DNA of 64,000 bases from Cunninghamella blakesleeana. Taxonomy: Eukaryota > Mucoromycota > Mucoromycetes > Mucorales > Cunninghamellaceae. The stretch covers positions 6,570,001 through 6,634,000 of the forward strand of contig JAFCIZ010000001.1 in NCBI GenBank assembly GCA_017871115.1, given 5' to 3'. The notes under the pieces are model-generated. The model was not told where the DNA came from and ran no database searches. It saw only the letters and a list, made by a program, of their open reading frames with translations. Within the stretch, counting starts at the first letter, position 1. Every line of letters starts with the position of its first letter. The position numbers and the translations under genes are program-made. Positions 27,601-40,277 of this stretch are shown piece by piece.

Positions 27601-30251
27601 CACTATGCAGAAAATAGGGAAGGAGGTTATTGTTCTTGGAAATAAAAGTATTCAACGTTGGTACCAATTTGCATTAGGCAATACTCTTTTAGACCGAGGA
27701 GTATGTACATTAATTGGATATATGACATTATTATTCTTTTGTTCATGGTATCTAACTAGGCATCGAGAAGATAGTAGTTTTCATCGTGCAACCAGTGATG
27801 GTATGAAAGAAATTATACGACAACAAGCCATCTTTTTTAAGGTTTTTACTTTTATTTCCTTGGAATTAGTTCTTTTGCCTATTATATGTGGTATTTTATT
27901 AAACGTCTCAACGCTACCTCTTATTGAAGGTGCCACCATGGATTCAAGATGGAAATATATGATGGCACATCCTTATTCAGGTTGCTTTTTACATTGGTTT
28001 GTTGGGACTGGATTTATGTTCCATTTTTCTGTCTTTGTAACCTTATGCCGTGAAAGTGTTCGACCTGGTGTTTTGTGGTTTATACGTGATCCAAATGATC
28101 CTCAGTTTCATCCGGTACAAGAAATAATGGAAAGACCCTTATTACTTTTATTAAGAAAGATTTGTACTGGTGCTTTAATGTATTTGGCCTTGATTATTAT
28201 TGGTATGGGGACAGTGACGTATGCTGTAGGTCAATATACTGGTATTTCTCCCTTAAGATTATCATTCAAGTAAAGTATAAAATAAAATAAAAATATATAA
28301 TATAGTAAAGATAGGGAATTATTTGTTTATTAACTTCACTTTTGTAACTTTTTTTTTTAGTGAACCATTATCTATATTAGCCATTGATATATTAGTAGCC
28401 CAATTTATTATTCCATTAATGGTATCTTATATAAAACCAAGAGAATTTTCAAAACAGCTATTATCATTATGGTGGCGTGTCACATCATCACAGTTGCGAT
28501 TATCTTCCTATATGTTTGGTGACCGTTATCCTGAAGAAGAAGGATCCTATATACGCTATGATTGGAAATCTTGGTTCCTCTTAGAAACATGCCCTTTATC
28601 AGTTACATCGATTGATCCATCTCAAGTACAAGAAGGAACCAGGGTAATCTTTCAAAAGGATGGCTATTTAGCAAGAGTACCTAATCGGGATAGTGTGATG
28701 GTAAGACCACAGCGTAGAATGATTGTGCCTATCGATCCTATTACTCTAGAACCTATTGATCCTATCGAACGACGACTTGGACATCCTGCAGCTAATGATG
28801 TAGATGGTGGTGAAGAATACAACACTACAATTGTTTATATTCCTCCTCAATTTAAACTTAGGGTAAAAAAAGGATAAGAAAAGGGAAAAAGGAAAAGGGA
28901 AAAGGGAAAGAAAATAGAAAAACATAATAAGAATAAAAAGAAAAACATTGCCTGTTTGTTTATTTGTTTATTTGTTTGTTTTATTTAACTATTAGGTGGC
29001 TCTCTTTTTATTTTCAATGTGGTTTACAAGTTCCGTTATCACTTGCTCTATAACTGCTGTTCCTCGTAAGTAATAAATAATTAAGTATATATATATATAT
29101 ATATATATAAGGGTGTAGTTTCTTTTGTTAATCATTATCATTATTGTCATCATTATATCTATATCTATATCTATATCTATATCTATAACTGCATATATAT
29201 ATATATTTTCAGTTCTTTTGGGGAGATTTATTTTTGAAACCTATATTACACCAAACAAACAGGTTCACGATGCGTACACATTTATTTTAGGTGCCTTCAT
29301 CATGATATTATTAAGCATGACAATTAATTGGATAGCCAAAGACCTGGAAACTTTTAAAAAAAACAATTACGCCATTAATTATTACCAATTAAAGAATTAC
29401 TTGCAACGAAAAATAATCATGGTAACTGATCATTAAAAAAAAAAAAAAAAAAGAAGGAAAGGAAAGGGAAGGGGAAAAATAATCGAAAGGGAAGAAGTTG
29501 AATAAAAAAAAAATGATTAGGTAATATTAATTGTATTATAATTTTTTCTTTTATTCTATTTTTCTTTTTTTAGGGATTAAAATTAATTTATTTAATTATT
29601 ACTTTTGGCTGGATTGTTCCATTGTTATTTGGAGTTGTAATTGATTTATATATATATTTACCCATTCGACAAAATACTTTATCAAATAATAATGTCGTGG
29701 TGATTGATTTATCACAAGACTGGTCTTATGGTATTATTTATATGGCTATTTTATATGGAATCATTTATATGTTACCTATAAATACATGGCAACGTGATGT
29801 TGATCAATATATGGAAGAAGGCTTGTTATCCTTTAATGTATGGCATTTTACAAAACAAAGAATGGGCCCTTTTCTATTTTTTATGACCATGGCTATTTTA
29901 TTCCCTGGAGGATTAGCCTGGATTGGAATTCATTTCCTAAGTAAGTTACAAGAAAAATAAAATAAGCTTTTTTAATATTCTTTAATATAATAATAATAAT
30001 AATTAATTGATCGATTTATTTTATTTATTATTTTTAATGCTATTACAGAAGTGCAAGATCAATCAATGGAATTATTAATATTTCGATGTGCTTATCCAAT
30101 TGTCTTTTGTTTCTTTTTGATATTATCATTGATATTGTTAGGGATGAAGTTAATTAATATATGGATAAAAACAGTAAGAGATGATAATTATTTGGTTGGA
30201 AAACAATTGCATAATATAGATGATAATGTTACTACTTCTTTTATTCATTGA
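24639..30251 (+). CDS. SSM4: Doa10/Ssm4-type ER membrane RING-CH ubiquitin ligase
   Basis: Eleven exons: 24639..24651, 24770..24866, 25014..25046, 25137..25547, 25684..27118, 27239..28269, 28361..28862, 28996..29065, 29213..29421, 29574..29940 and 30049..30251, 1456 aa, comparable to yeast Doa10. The N-terminus is a RING-CH (C4HC3) finger: Cys7, Cys10, Cys24, Cys26, His34, Cys37, Cys50 and Cys53, with [11 protein letters not shown] between the halves. The finger is split over four exons, the first only 13 nt. Multiple membrane segments follow ([33 protein letters not shown]; many in the C-terminal half). A long acidic, Asn-rich cytosolic loop (about residues 240-640) separates membrane blocks. 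The C-terminal half keeps Doa10-like stretches such as [36 protein letters not shown] and [14 protein letters not shown]. The family ubiquitinates misfolded or short-lived ER and nuclear-envelope proteins with Ubc6 and Ubc7 (ERAD-C/M). Confidence 0.93.
29153..29188. repeat. TATATC-type hexamer microsatellite
   Basis: About five tandem copies of ATATCT inside intron 8 of the Doa10 gene, 25 bp before the acceptor of exon 9. Confidence 0.8.
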
Positions 30252-30460
30252 TCATTTATTATTTCTCCTATTAAGCGTGTTTATTTTATTTTAATATTTT
30301 GCATTATATATATATATTATATATATCTACTCCCTATTATTATAAATCTTCTATTTATTGACATCTTTTAATTTATTATTATTATTATTTCTTTTGTATA
30401 AATCATTTCATTACTTTATATCATTTTATATAATATAATTATACTCTACTTTTTTTAATA

Positions 30461-30515
<55 letters not shown>

Positions 30516-31308
30516 AATTTCTTTATCAATAACATCATTATATATTTTTTAGGAATCATTATTTTTGTACAACATTATCAAATTTTTTTTTTCTGCATGT
30601 TTCTATAACCAATTAAACAACCGTCTTGAACTTACGTGTTAATTGCTTTTTACCTTTATCAACCATCTAAACAAAGGATCATAATAATAATAATAATAAA
30701 ACAAATCCTTCTTTCTTCCAAACATTTATTTAAGAAAAACAGAGAGATCTGGGTCCCTTTCTTTCATTTCTTTATAATAATGAAAATAGAAAAGAATGAA
30801 AAACTTTTATACTATAATAAACGGTAGATACCGAAGAAATCAACGCTTTGAGATTGAAAAAAAAAAAAGAAAAAAAAAAAAGAGTTATTGAATAAAAAAA
30901 GCTCTTTTTTGTGTTCCCGCAATAAAAAATCATCATCATTACTTGTTTTGTACCTTTTTTGTCATACCTAAAAAAAGATTTATTAATTGTACACTGAGTT
31001 TTAAATTTTCATAAGCAACCAATTTTTATTTTTTTTAATATTAAAACGAAACCTTTTTTTTTTATTCTTTTCCTTTTCTTTCTTTTTCCTAAACCTATTT
31101 TTTATATATATTTGTACTATTAACCTTTTTTTTTTTTTTATTGTAATATAAAAAGATAAATAAAGTAATCTTTTTCTGTGAAAAAGTTATTCTATTTCTA
31201 TATTATTTTAAAAAAAATAAACCCATTACTATCTTTTATATATTCACTTCTACCCCTCACTTTCATTTTTTTATTTATTTATTTTTGTAACAACAAAACG
31301 AATATAAA
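30252..31308. other. Intergenic before the secreted DPBB gene
   Basis: AT-rich, with a TA microsatellite at about 30463-30504. Its last 250 bp hold T- and CTTT-rich runs on the plus strand before the ATG at 31309. No gene or RNA recognised; the open frame at 30636-30827 is low complexity. Confidence 0.5.
30463..30504. repeat. TA dinucleotide microsatellite
   Basis: About 20 TA/AT units 210 bp after the Doa10 stop codon, interrupted only at the 3' end by a G. Confidence 0.85.
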
Positions 31309-32359
31309 ATGATCCAAACAACTAGTATTTTATTATTTGTATTTGCTATCATCGCTTTAGTTCAGTATGTACACTTGGCACCTATCGACGCTCCCTCATT
31401 ACAAACAACTGAAGTTGAACGTATTGATATTGAAAAAAGATACGTGAAGCTTGGCGACTTGGATTTAATGCATACTCCTTTAACTAGTGACAACGATGAA
31501 CAACACCATTTAGAAGCTCGTAATTGTAAAGACAAAAAGAAGAAGACTAGCACAAAAAAAACTCAAAATAAATCTAAAAAACAACAACCCAAGAAAAAGA
31601 AGCAACAACCCAAGAAAAAGAAACAACCAAAGAAAAAGAAACAACCCAAGAAAAAGACTCCTCCTAAAGGCAAACCAAGTGGTACTCGCTTCTCTGGAGA
31701 TGGTACTTATTTCAATCCTGGTTTAGGTTCTTGGTAAATAAAATAAATATATCTATAAATACATAATAATAATAATAATAGTAATAATAATAACACGCTA
31801 ATATAAATTATGAGAAAGAAGAAGAAAATGAAGAAGATGAATATTAATTGAACACAAATAATATGGCGGAGTTTTTGTACTAATATAAGCAATTCTTTTA
31901 TTCCCTTTTTGAATTAGCGGTATTACAAACACTGATTATGATATGATTGCTGCTTTGGTAAATATATACAAAATATATGCATATATTTTTTTTTATATAT
32001 ATCTAATTTTTTTTTTTTTTTTGTTTAATATAGAATGCTCCTCAAATGGGTCAAGTTCCTAATCCTAATAACAATCCTAACTGTGGTAGATTCGCCAAGG
32101 TGACTGGTCCCAAAGGAACTGTAACTGTTAAAATTGTAAGTGACAACAAATTAAAAATAAAAATTATTTTCTATTGTTTATTATTGTTTTATTAATTAAT
32201 ATCTATTTTTATTTTTTCAAATCTTATATTCTTATTAATTAGACTGATACTTGTCCTCCTTGTCTTAAAGGCGCTTTAGATTTATCTCCTGCTGCCTTCA
32301 AAAAGATTGCTGATTTAGAACAAGGCCGTGTACCAATTAGTTGGCAATGGGTTCAATAA
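31309..32359 (+). CDS. Secreted RlpA-like double-psi beta-barrel protein with poly-Lys linker
   Basis: Four exons, 31309..31733, 31918..31957, 32034..32135 and 32243..32359, 227 aa. A signal peptide is clear (residues 1 to about 24, SILLFVFAIIALVQYVHLA). A propeptide-like stretch with a possible Kex2 site (IEKR) follows. Residues about 75-125 are a Lys-rich linker of repeated QPKKKK units. The C-terminal 100 residues are a DPBB/RlpA-like domain: FSGDGTYFNPGLGSCGITN, DYDMIAALNAPQMG, CGRFAKVTG, ITDTCPPCLKGALDLSPAAF and RVPISWQWV. Four to five Cys residues fit the extracellular disulphides of the fungal expansin-, barwin- and Raf-like group. Such proteins are usually small secreted wall-associated factors with no proven enzymatic activity. 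The linker makes this copy very basic. Confidence 0.9.
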
Positions 32360-33785
32360 AATTTCTTATTCTTTATTGTTTCCCTTCCCTTTCTTTTCTC
32401 TCTCTAAATTATTATTATTATTATTATTATTATAATTTTATTTGTATTTATTATTTATTTTTTAAAATGAATATAAATAAAATATAATAAAATATAAATA
32501 AAAATACTATATAAAAAAAATAAATAAAAATAAAGCAGTATGATCATGAATAGCTTATTTGATATAAGTGTTTATTTTCATTCATTCATTCATTCTATAA
32601 TTTTTATTTTTTTATGAAAACTCTTTATATAAGTAATCCTGCAAAGTCAGTAAAAAATATTACTTTCCATTAATTTAAAAATTTAATTATTTTTTGAAAA
32701 TAAATAATTAATACAATAGAAACAAAAATATGATCAAATCTGCTTCTAACAATCATCTTCGGATATATAATAACTTAAAATAACTAGATAGACAGCATTG
32801 ATCATACAAAAAATAAAACTAAATGAGTGGAAAATGAACAAGTATATGAAAAAAAATAAATATAAATCAAGTGACATTATTATTAAAATTACTTTTTTTG
32901 AATTTTTACTAACTATTGCTAACGTTTATTAGATTGTTATATATATTAAGATTGTTTCATTTTTATATACATATAAGCTTAACATTTTCAATACGCATGA
33001 GTTTTTTTTACGGTATTTAAAGGAGATGGGGAAGAATATCAATTATATGGTGCATTTACACAGTTTTCAATTTTTACTTTATTTTACTTATATTCTTACC
33101 ATGTATTAAAATAAATTGGTAAGTACAAAAGCACTTTTTATATTTTAGTACCATTGTTTAATATTATTGTAATTATTGTTTTGTACAAGGCTAATGTAGA
33201 TTAAAAGAGTCAATTACCAATAATAAAATATCATTTAGGTATCTACATGTTTATTTTAAAAAAAAACCTTTTCCCTTTATCTTTTTATATATATTTATAT
33301 ACTTATTCAGATCATGGTAAGTTTAAAATACCCCGAAACTTTATTTATTGATTCGAAACAATAGAAAAATAAAACTATTTATATGGAATAAAGAGTAGAT
33401 CAAAAAAAGGAAACTTTGGTTACCACACTTTTTTTAAACGCTTTTTTTCTCGTAGATATATATTTTATATAAGCGCTCAGTAATAATAATGATAAAGATA
33501 TATACATATGTTATTACGTGGAAAAATGATAAAAATAAACGTACATATAATAATACTTTTTATTATCTATATGCTCTTTTATTTTTAAAAATAACTAAAA
33601 ATAAAATAAATAAAAAATACAATTTCAAAATAATAGTGTATAGTTAATAAGATTGATAATATATATATATATATATATATAATTAATTAATTAAGTAATA
33701 TAAATAACAAGTAATAATTAATAATAGTATAGTAATGAAATAATCAAAAAGAAAAAAAAAACATCAATATAGATGCTTATTATTT
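32360..33785. other. Convergent intergenic region, 1.4 kb
   Basis: Between the ends of the DPBB gene (plus) and the Boi-like gene (minus). AT-rich with ATTC repeats near 32578-32594 and a TA repeat at 33660-33680. No gene, RNA or mobile element recognised. Confidence 0.5.
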
Positions 33786-36700
33786 TTAAGCCTCTTCTAA
33801 CTCATCTAATATCCCTTCTTCATTTTCACCAAATGTACAGCCACTTGCTTTCTTATCACTAGAAGGATGTAACTGATTAGCCCAATCTTTTATAGTACGT
33901 AACATTTCAATTATTTTTGATCCATTCCCACTAAATATATCTATAAAATATATATATAAAAAAAAAAGAAATGAAATTAATATAATAGTAGTGATAATTA
34001 ATAATAAACTATTAATATTATATATATATGTATATATATCTTTACCTTTAATTGTATATCTACCATCTACTAAAACACCTTCTCTTCCCATGAATTTAAA
34101 TGAAGCAACTAGGCAATCCAACATTTGCATATTTGTTAAAGGAATAGAGGGATCATGATGAAGTGTTGAAGCCGGCTTTCTAACTTGTTTCCCACTAATT
34201 GATTCTAAAAGTAAAATTAAATATTCCCCTGTTCTTAATTCTGTAATGTGATTTAATTTCACATTATTGATATTATCATTATTCATTAAATGTTGATTAA
34301 TCCATTGAACATAGTCTTTTTCATCCCATTGCCATGATGTAGCTCTGTTTTTATTTGTATTTTCATCATGGTCGTCAGCCTCTTCATCGTCATCTTCGTT
34401 TTCATTATCTAATTCCTCGATACGATCATGTATGATATGGAATGAATCTTTACGTTGTTGTTGCTCAGGTTGGTAAGTGAGGTCAGTTTTATTAGATGAA
34501 TAATCGATATTATTATAATGAAGAGAGGGTTGGTTGGATGCTGAAGAGGAAGGTCTTTGTAATGGATCGATTAAATCTTCATCATCATCATAAATCATGC
34601 TATTTATTTTCTTTATCTTATTACGATCAGTGATAGTGGAGGAAGATGAAATAGAAGGTAATGGCTGTAATTGTGGAGGAGCTGGAGGAGGAGGGGAAGA
34701 AGGAGGAGGGGAAGCTGGAGGTGATGAGAGAGAGGAAGAAAGTGAACTGTGATGATGACGGTGTTGCTGGGTTAAACCTAGCTCATCTTCATTACCAAGT
34801 AAACCAGATTCTTGAGTTTGATTATTATTATTGTTATTAGAATATAAATGATGAGTTTCATCTGACATGGACATTCGCATAATAGGTTGAGGTTGTTCTG
34901 AATATGTTAGTGAGAAAGGTCGTGAATCATAATTTGAATTAGAGGATAAGGGTCGTTCAGGATCAAATTCTTTTCCAAAAATAGTAGAAGGGGGACGGGG
35001 TTTCATGCGCCTTGCCACATCTAAAGACACAGTTGGTATATTACTGGAAGACATTACAGGTGAAGTATAATCTCTTGTAATAGTGGATTTTAATAGTGTG
35101 CTCATCCATGTTTTTAAACCTATTTCAGTGTCTGTATAAAAGTAAAACGTTCTTTCCCTTTCATGTTGAAGTTTAAAACAGTATTTCCCAGGATTGATAT
35201 TTTCATCTGCTATAACTTGATATCCATGCAAATTAATAATACCTTTCATTCTCGTATCCTAAATTAATAATAATAGAAATAATAATAATCATATATGCAC
35301 TGTTAGTAAGTTTAACCTTTTCTTTTCTTTTCTTTTTAGTATGTATCCATTTATATTATTTACCTTTGGACTTTTAAAATAAAAGAAATTAGCTTCTTTT
35401 AAAACAAACCAACGCTTATTCCAAGTTTTATATTTATCACCTTGCTTATATAGCCAGCCTTCCATATCAGGTAATGAGTTTTCTTTATCTAATCTTTGAG
35501 CAATACCATCCATAGAGAATCTTGATGAAGAAGTTAAAAGGACATTTTGTGATTTGGTTGGGTTTAAAAACGAATTCCTTACAAAATTATAACGACTACA
35601 TATTTGAATGATTTAACATGAAAATAAATATATGTGAATAATGATAAATATAAATAAATTTATAGTTACGTTTATATATTTTTTATGTTAAAAAAAAATC
35701 AAAAGAATACTTACGATTTAGAGCTATTTTGTGAAGAGTTCGTATTTTTTAACGAAGACATAGAAGATCTACCAATTTGATCTACAGAAACACGATGCTG
35801 AGGTTGAACAGATGACATTGGGTTTGATATATTATACATAGTATTAGATTTATTTAAAGATTGACTATAATTTAAGGATGATTTATTGTTATTATTGAAG
35901 TAAGAAGTAGGTTGATAAGAAGAAGTGGATAAACTCCTATTTAGAGGTGTAGCGGAACGTTGAATTAATCCAGATGTATTATTATTCATTAAAGGTTGAG
36001 TGTTGTTGGTCACGGTATTAACATTATTATTGCTATTAAGATAAGCAATGTCCGAAGGGTTTAAAGGATTATAATTAGAAGAAGCTGTAGAAATATTAGA
36101 TGATGATGCAATAGTAGGGGACATAAGAGGTGATTTATTATTAGTTGAAGAAGGGTATGATGTAGAAGAGGAAGGAGAAACAGTATCATTTGTTTTAGTT
36201 GTTGCTGCCGATAAACGAGGTGAAGTTGTAGATGAGTGTAATGTTTTTTTAATAATACTACTGTAATCCGAAATTAAATCATCATCATCATTATAAGGTA
36301 TGGTATGATTGGATGTCATGGTAGTTGTATTACTTGAAGGAGGAGTCATGGAAGGTGTTAAAGGTGGTAAAGAGGATGAATGAAGTGTACTATTATTATC
36401 ACTCTGAGTATCCATTGATTCTTTTCTCTTTATATTCTCATCAGCTAATACTTTAATGGCGTTCACTATTTTAAATCGTTTACCAAAGGTAGATACATTC
36501 AATTCTTTTAAGGATTCTACATTTAACTCTAGAAGGATATCACCAGTAATTTCTTGTTCTTTTAAAAATATATTCAAAGGGCGAACGAATAAAAATGGAA
36601 AAAATAAAAAGTAGAGGAAGAAAAAAAAAAAAGTTGTCAGTTCCTATGTTTCAGTGGTTTTTAAAAATCTTTTTTTTTATTATTATTTTTTTATCACTTC

Positions 36701-37457
36701 TTTTAGAAACTTACTTTCAAAAGTAGTAGCAATGTCACTAAAACCCATTAAACCTAACCAAATTGCCACTTGCTCCACTGACCAATCTTCCGGTAAAGAG
36801 GATTTTAATTGAGCATTTTGTAAAGAAGTATAAACGGATTGATGAACATATTTTGTCGATAATTTTTTTTGATAAGAAGCAGGAGCCATATGTGAAGAAG
36901 AGTTGGTATAAATGGAGGATGGCTGATAAGAAGAAACGGAGGATGATGAAGAATGAATTTGATTTGTTGATGTTGATGTTGTCAAAGGTTGTTGTTGCTG
37001 TGATGGTAAAGTGGATGAACGACGTGATGAATTGGATATAGAAGGAGTAGGTGGTAAATCGTTTGTCGTTGTTCCTTTTGGTTTAGTAATATCCATTTTT
37101 TTAATAGCTGTTTCTAAAGTATCTATTTTATTTTCCAATGTTTGGTGTGTAGGTTGTTTAAAACTAGTATAATTCATTGGAAATAAACCTATTTCACCAT
37201 GAATGTTCCTGCCCTATAATAGATAAATGAAAATTTAATTTTATTAAAGTAACTCAAAAAGTCTATTTTTGTGACATATGAATATCAATTATTAATAGTA
37301 TATAATATATATTTGTATTTTTTACCTGCCACCAACCATCTTGGTATCCGTCATCTTTTTCTAATACTATTACAGGTTCACCAACATTAAAAGAGATTTC
37401 ATCGCTATTTTCAGCTATAAAGTTATGAGTGGCATAAACAGTTTCTAAACCAGCCAT
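33786..37457 (-). CDS. Boi/Pob1-like SH3-SAM-PH scaffold with C-terminal CH domain
   Basis: Six exons on the minus strand: 37326..37457, 36715..37213, 35715..36558, 35364..35577, 34046..35258 and 33786..33940, 1018 aa. Domain order: SH3 at about residues 5-60 (VYATHNFIAENSDEISF, DDGYQDGWWQGRNIHGEIGLFP); SAM at about 185-250 (WSVEQVAIWLGLMGF, QEITGDILLELNVESLKELN); Ser/Asn-rich linker; PH at about 530-620 (MEGWLYKQGDKYKTWNKRWF to TEIGLKTWMSTLL); Pro-rich and acidic linker; and a calponin-homology-like domain at about 871-1000 (YVQWINQHL, ITELRTGEYLILLLESISG, KDIFSGNGSKIIEMLRTIKD). SH3-SAM-PH is the layout of yeast Boi1/Boi2 and fission yeast Pob1, which link Cdc42, formin and exocyst at growth sites. 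The CH module is an addition to that layout. The last intron is 105 nt and stop-free. Confidence 0.88.
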
Positions 37458-37854
37458 TTAGATTTATTCTTCTTGTCTATATATATATATATATTTAATA
37501 TTTTAATATATAAAAGTATAGGTATATTGATAATATAGTTTATAATAAGAATATCATGTATTTTTAAAAACAAAAAAAAAAAAAAGAAGAATTAATTTAT
37601 AAAACAAGAAGAAATGAAGTATAGAGAGTATGAAAGAAAAGGAAAAATAATGAGTGTGAAAAAATAAAAAAATAAAAAAAATAAGAAATAAAAAAAAAAA
37701 GTGTGGAAGAAAGGAAAGGAAAAGGAAATTTTAAAAAAAAAATAATTTTATAATTTTTTAAAAGTGTGTACAACCAAAAATCTTTTTTTTTTTTCATTTT
37801 TTTTTAATATTCAGCACGTTGTTTTTTCTCTCTTTATCCTAACTCATTTTTTTA
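37458..37854. promoter_or_regulatory. Divergent promoter region between Boi-like and CMC4 genes
   Basis: A 397-bp spacer between two divergent starts. The plus strand is strongly purine-rich at 37570-37735 (pyrimidine-rich as read from the Boi-like gene). It switches to T/C-rich at 37780-37850 just before CMC4. Each gene therefore has pyrimidine tracts on its own coding strand. Confidence 0.45.
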
Positions 37855-38271
37855 ATGCCACAAGTAAATATTATACTAAACAGCCTTTATTATTATTATT
37901 ATTATTTAAAAACTTGTTTTGACAACTTTTTTTTATTAATGATAGTCGACCGATAATAAGAAATCATCCTCTATTCCACCCTGTCAACAATTTGGTAATA
38001 ATAATAATAACAATAATAACAAAACAAAACACAAAAAAAAGGATTATGCAACTTTTTAATAATAATAATAATAATAATAATATGCTTTTTTATTATTTAT
38101 TTATTATCTACTTTAGCTTGTCAGTTACAAGATTGTCTTCAAAGAAATAATTACCAAGAAGAAAAATGTCAAACTTCTATAAAAGCTTTGAAACAATGTT
38201 GTGAGCAATTATTAAATGAAGGTGGGTCAAGTCCTTGTTGTCCTAGCAAAAAGAATTCTAATAAAAAATAA
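37855..38271 (+). CDS. CMC4: CMC4-like twin CX9C mitochondrial intermembrane-space protein
   Basis: Three exons, 37855..37863, 37946..37994 and 38117..38271, 70 aa; too short for simple ORF calling. The start exon encodes only Met-Pro-Gln before a GTAAAT donor. The joined protein reads PPCQQFACQLQDC, LQRNNYQEEKC and QTSIKALKQCC, followed by PCCP. Cysteine spacing is C-x9-C, C-x10-C, C-x9-C-C, the arrangement of yeast Cmc4 and human CMC4 (p8-MTCP1), including the extra Cys between the pair and the downstream Cys. The family is imported by the Mia40 relay and folds as a CHCH helical hairpin; its role is unclear, with suggested links to cytochrome c oxidase biogenesis. Exons 2 and 3 are secure; exon 1 is the best in-frame solution but has only nine bases. 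Confidence 0.85.
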
Positions 38272-38535
38272 ACAAAAAGAGAAACTAAAAAAAAAAAGAG
38301 TGGAAGAAAAAAAAATCGGAGTTTAATGTAGACTTTTAATATTTAATTTTTCGCTCGCTCTTTTTTTTTCTTCTCTTTTCTCTCTTTTTTATATATTATA
38401 TACATATAAATTTATATTATTCATTCATTTACTTGGTCAGTCTTTAATAAATAATCTATTATACTACCATATTGTTTTATTGTATTTTTTATTTTTATTT
38501 TACTTAAATTTATTAATACCTAATAAAACATAATA

Positions 38536-40277
38536 ATGGTTCCTTTAATTCCATCCGAACTATTATTAACCATCTTTTCCTATGCAGATGGACCGACGCT
38601 AGCACGTTGCCATCAAGTATGTAAACACTGGGCAAATTTAATCAATCATTATGATAGTTTAGTATGGAGATATTGTTGTCAACACGATTTTCAAAGAGGA
38701 ATGAAAAGAAGGTTTTGGTCTTTGGATTTTCCAGATCCTACACAAATAGATAAAGCTTTATTCAATACTCGATCTTCTCAAGTTAACCATCAGCATCACC
38801 AAGGTAATGATAATACTAATCAGGATTATAATAACGATTCTCCACCGATTATTCGTTGGCAAGATTTATACCGCATTACAACTTATTGGACTTTAGGACA
38901 ATGTCAGGCTACTTTTTTAAATTCTTCCTCCAATCATCACTATCAGAACACCTTATCAAAAACTTCAAAACCTTGTTTAGTTATTGGATCGACACAAGAA
39001 AATAATTTTTTAACCACTTTTACTACTACAGCCTCTGGCCGATTGATTAGATCAAATCCTACTTATAAAGGTTCTAATGGCCATCAGCGATTAAAATTGC
39101 ATCATATTTTGAAGAAGGATAAAGAAGCAATGCACTATGATTATATAGAGGATCGGTTTAATCATGGGATTGTATGCCATTATTCAGATCCGACTTCACA
39201 TTGGATTGTTACAGGTGGATTGGATGGCTCGGTTTCTTTATGGGATGAAGTATCTCTTTCTTTAAAAAAAATTTGGAACGGCCATCGTGGTAGAGTTTTA
39301 TGTGTTAGTATGAACGATCAAGGTAAAGATGAAGAAGAGGAATAAATTAAATTAAATTAAATTAAATTAAAATGATATGAGGTAGAAAATCTTATTCTTT
39401 TTTTATTTTATTTTATTATCTAGTAATTATTAGTGGTGGATCGGATAGTATGATACGAGTATGGGATTTAGACGATGATGGACAACGTGGATCAATTGAT
39501 ATATCTTCTTATTTATCAGATCGACAGGACTGGTTTCAGGGCGTAGGAGAAGTTGCATTGAATGGTCATTTAATTGTATGTGCACCAGATGCTTCCGGGC
39601 CTGTTTTGATTTTTTCTTTATTAACTGGTTCGTTAGTTTATGAGTTAAAAACCGAACCTCAAGATGTTGTTTATACGAGATTATGCTTAACACCTTATTA
39701 TTTATTAACGAAAGGGGAATATAATGCATCCAATCAACATCAAGTACCTATTTATCCAGCCTCTTCTTATGCAACTTTTAATTCATCGCCATCATCAACT
39801 AAACAGAGTGGATTTTTAATACATCATGGCCATTCTTCTAATTCTTCTCCCTCTTCTCATTTCAATGTAACAGCAACTTCATCATCAACATCAGCTTCAA
39901 CGGCAAGAACACCTTATCAATTAATCAGAGACTCTAATTTTGCTTCTTTGCTCACGGAAAGAAACGATCATCAGCAACAGCAACGCAAAACTTGTATTGA
40001 TGTATGGGATTTACAAACTGGAAAGTTGTCTTATCGTCTTTTACCGCCGTTTTCAGATCAAAATACCATTGCCTCTATTATTGATATTCGAATTAGTCCT
40101 CATGCTGCTCATGTCTTTGCTTGTATAGAAATAAGAAATGATACACTCCAACGTTCTCTTGTTTTATGTTGTTGGGATTTTTCTAATCAAACATTTCCTT
40201 TACCTACTATCGTCGCTGTACCTTCCTCCTCTTCTTCTCCTTCTAATAATAATACCACTTGGGCTTGCTTTTATTAA
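38536..40277 (+). CDS. F-box/WD40 repeat protein
   Basis: Two exons, 38536..39322 and 39424..40277, 546 aa. An F-box is at the very N-terminus (VPLIPSELLLTIFSYADGP, CHQVCKHWANLI, LVWRYCC). A TYWTLGQCQ element follows, then degenerate WD40 repeats: HWIVTGGLDGSVSLWDE, WNGHRGRVLCVSM, VIISGGSDSMIRVWDLD, and later IDVWDLQTGKLSY and CCWDFS. At least four blades are visible; others may be too diverged to see. The architecture is that of SCF receptors that recognise phosphorylated substrates (Cdc4/Met30 type), but the blade sequences do not let me name an orthologue. Low-complexity Ser stretches interrupt the propeller. The intron opens GTAAAG and closes TCTAG. Confidence 0.88.

Noticed and set aside
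38046..38116. ATG at 38046 as an unspliced start for CMC4
   Set aside because: Not in frame with the Cys-rich core, and the region is an AAT microsatellite within the intron.
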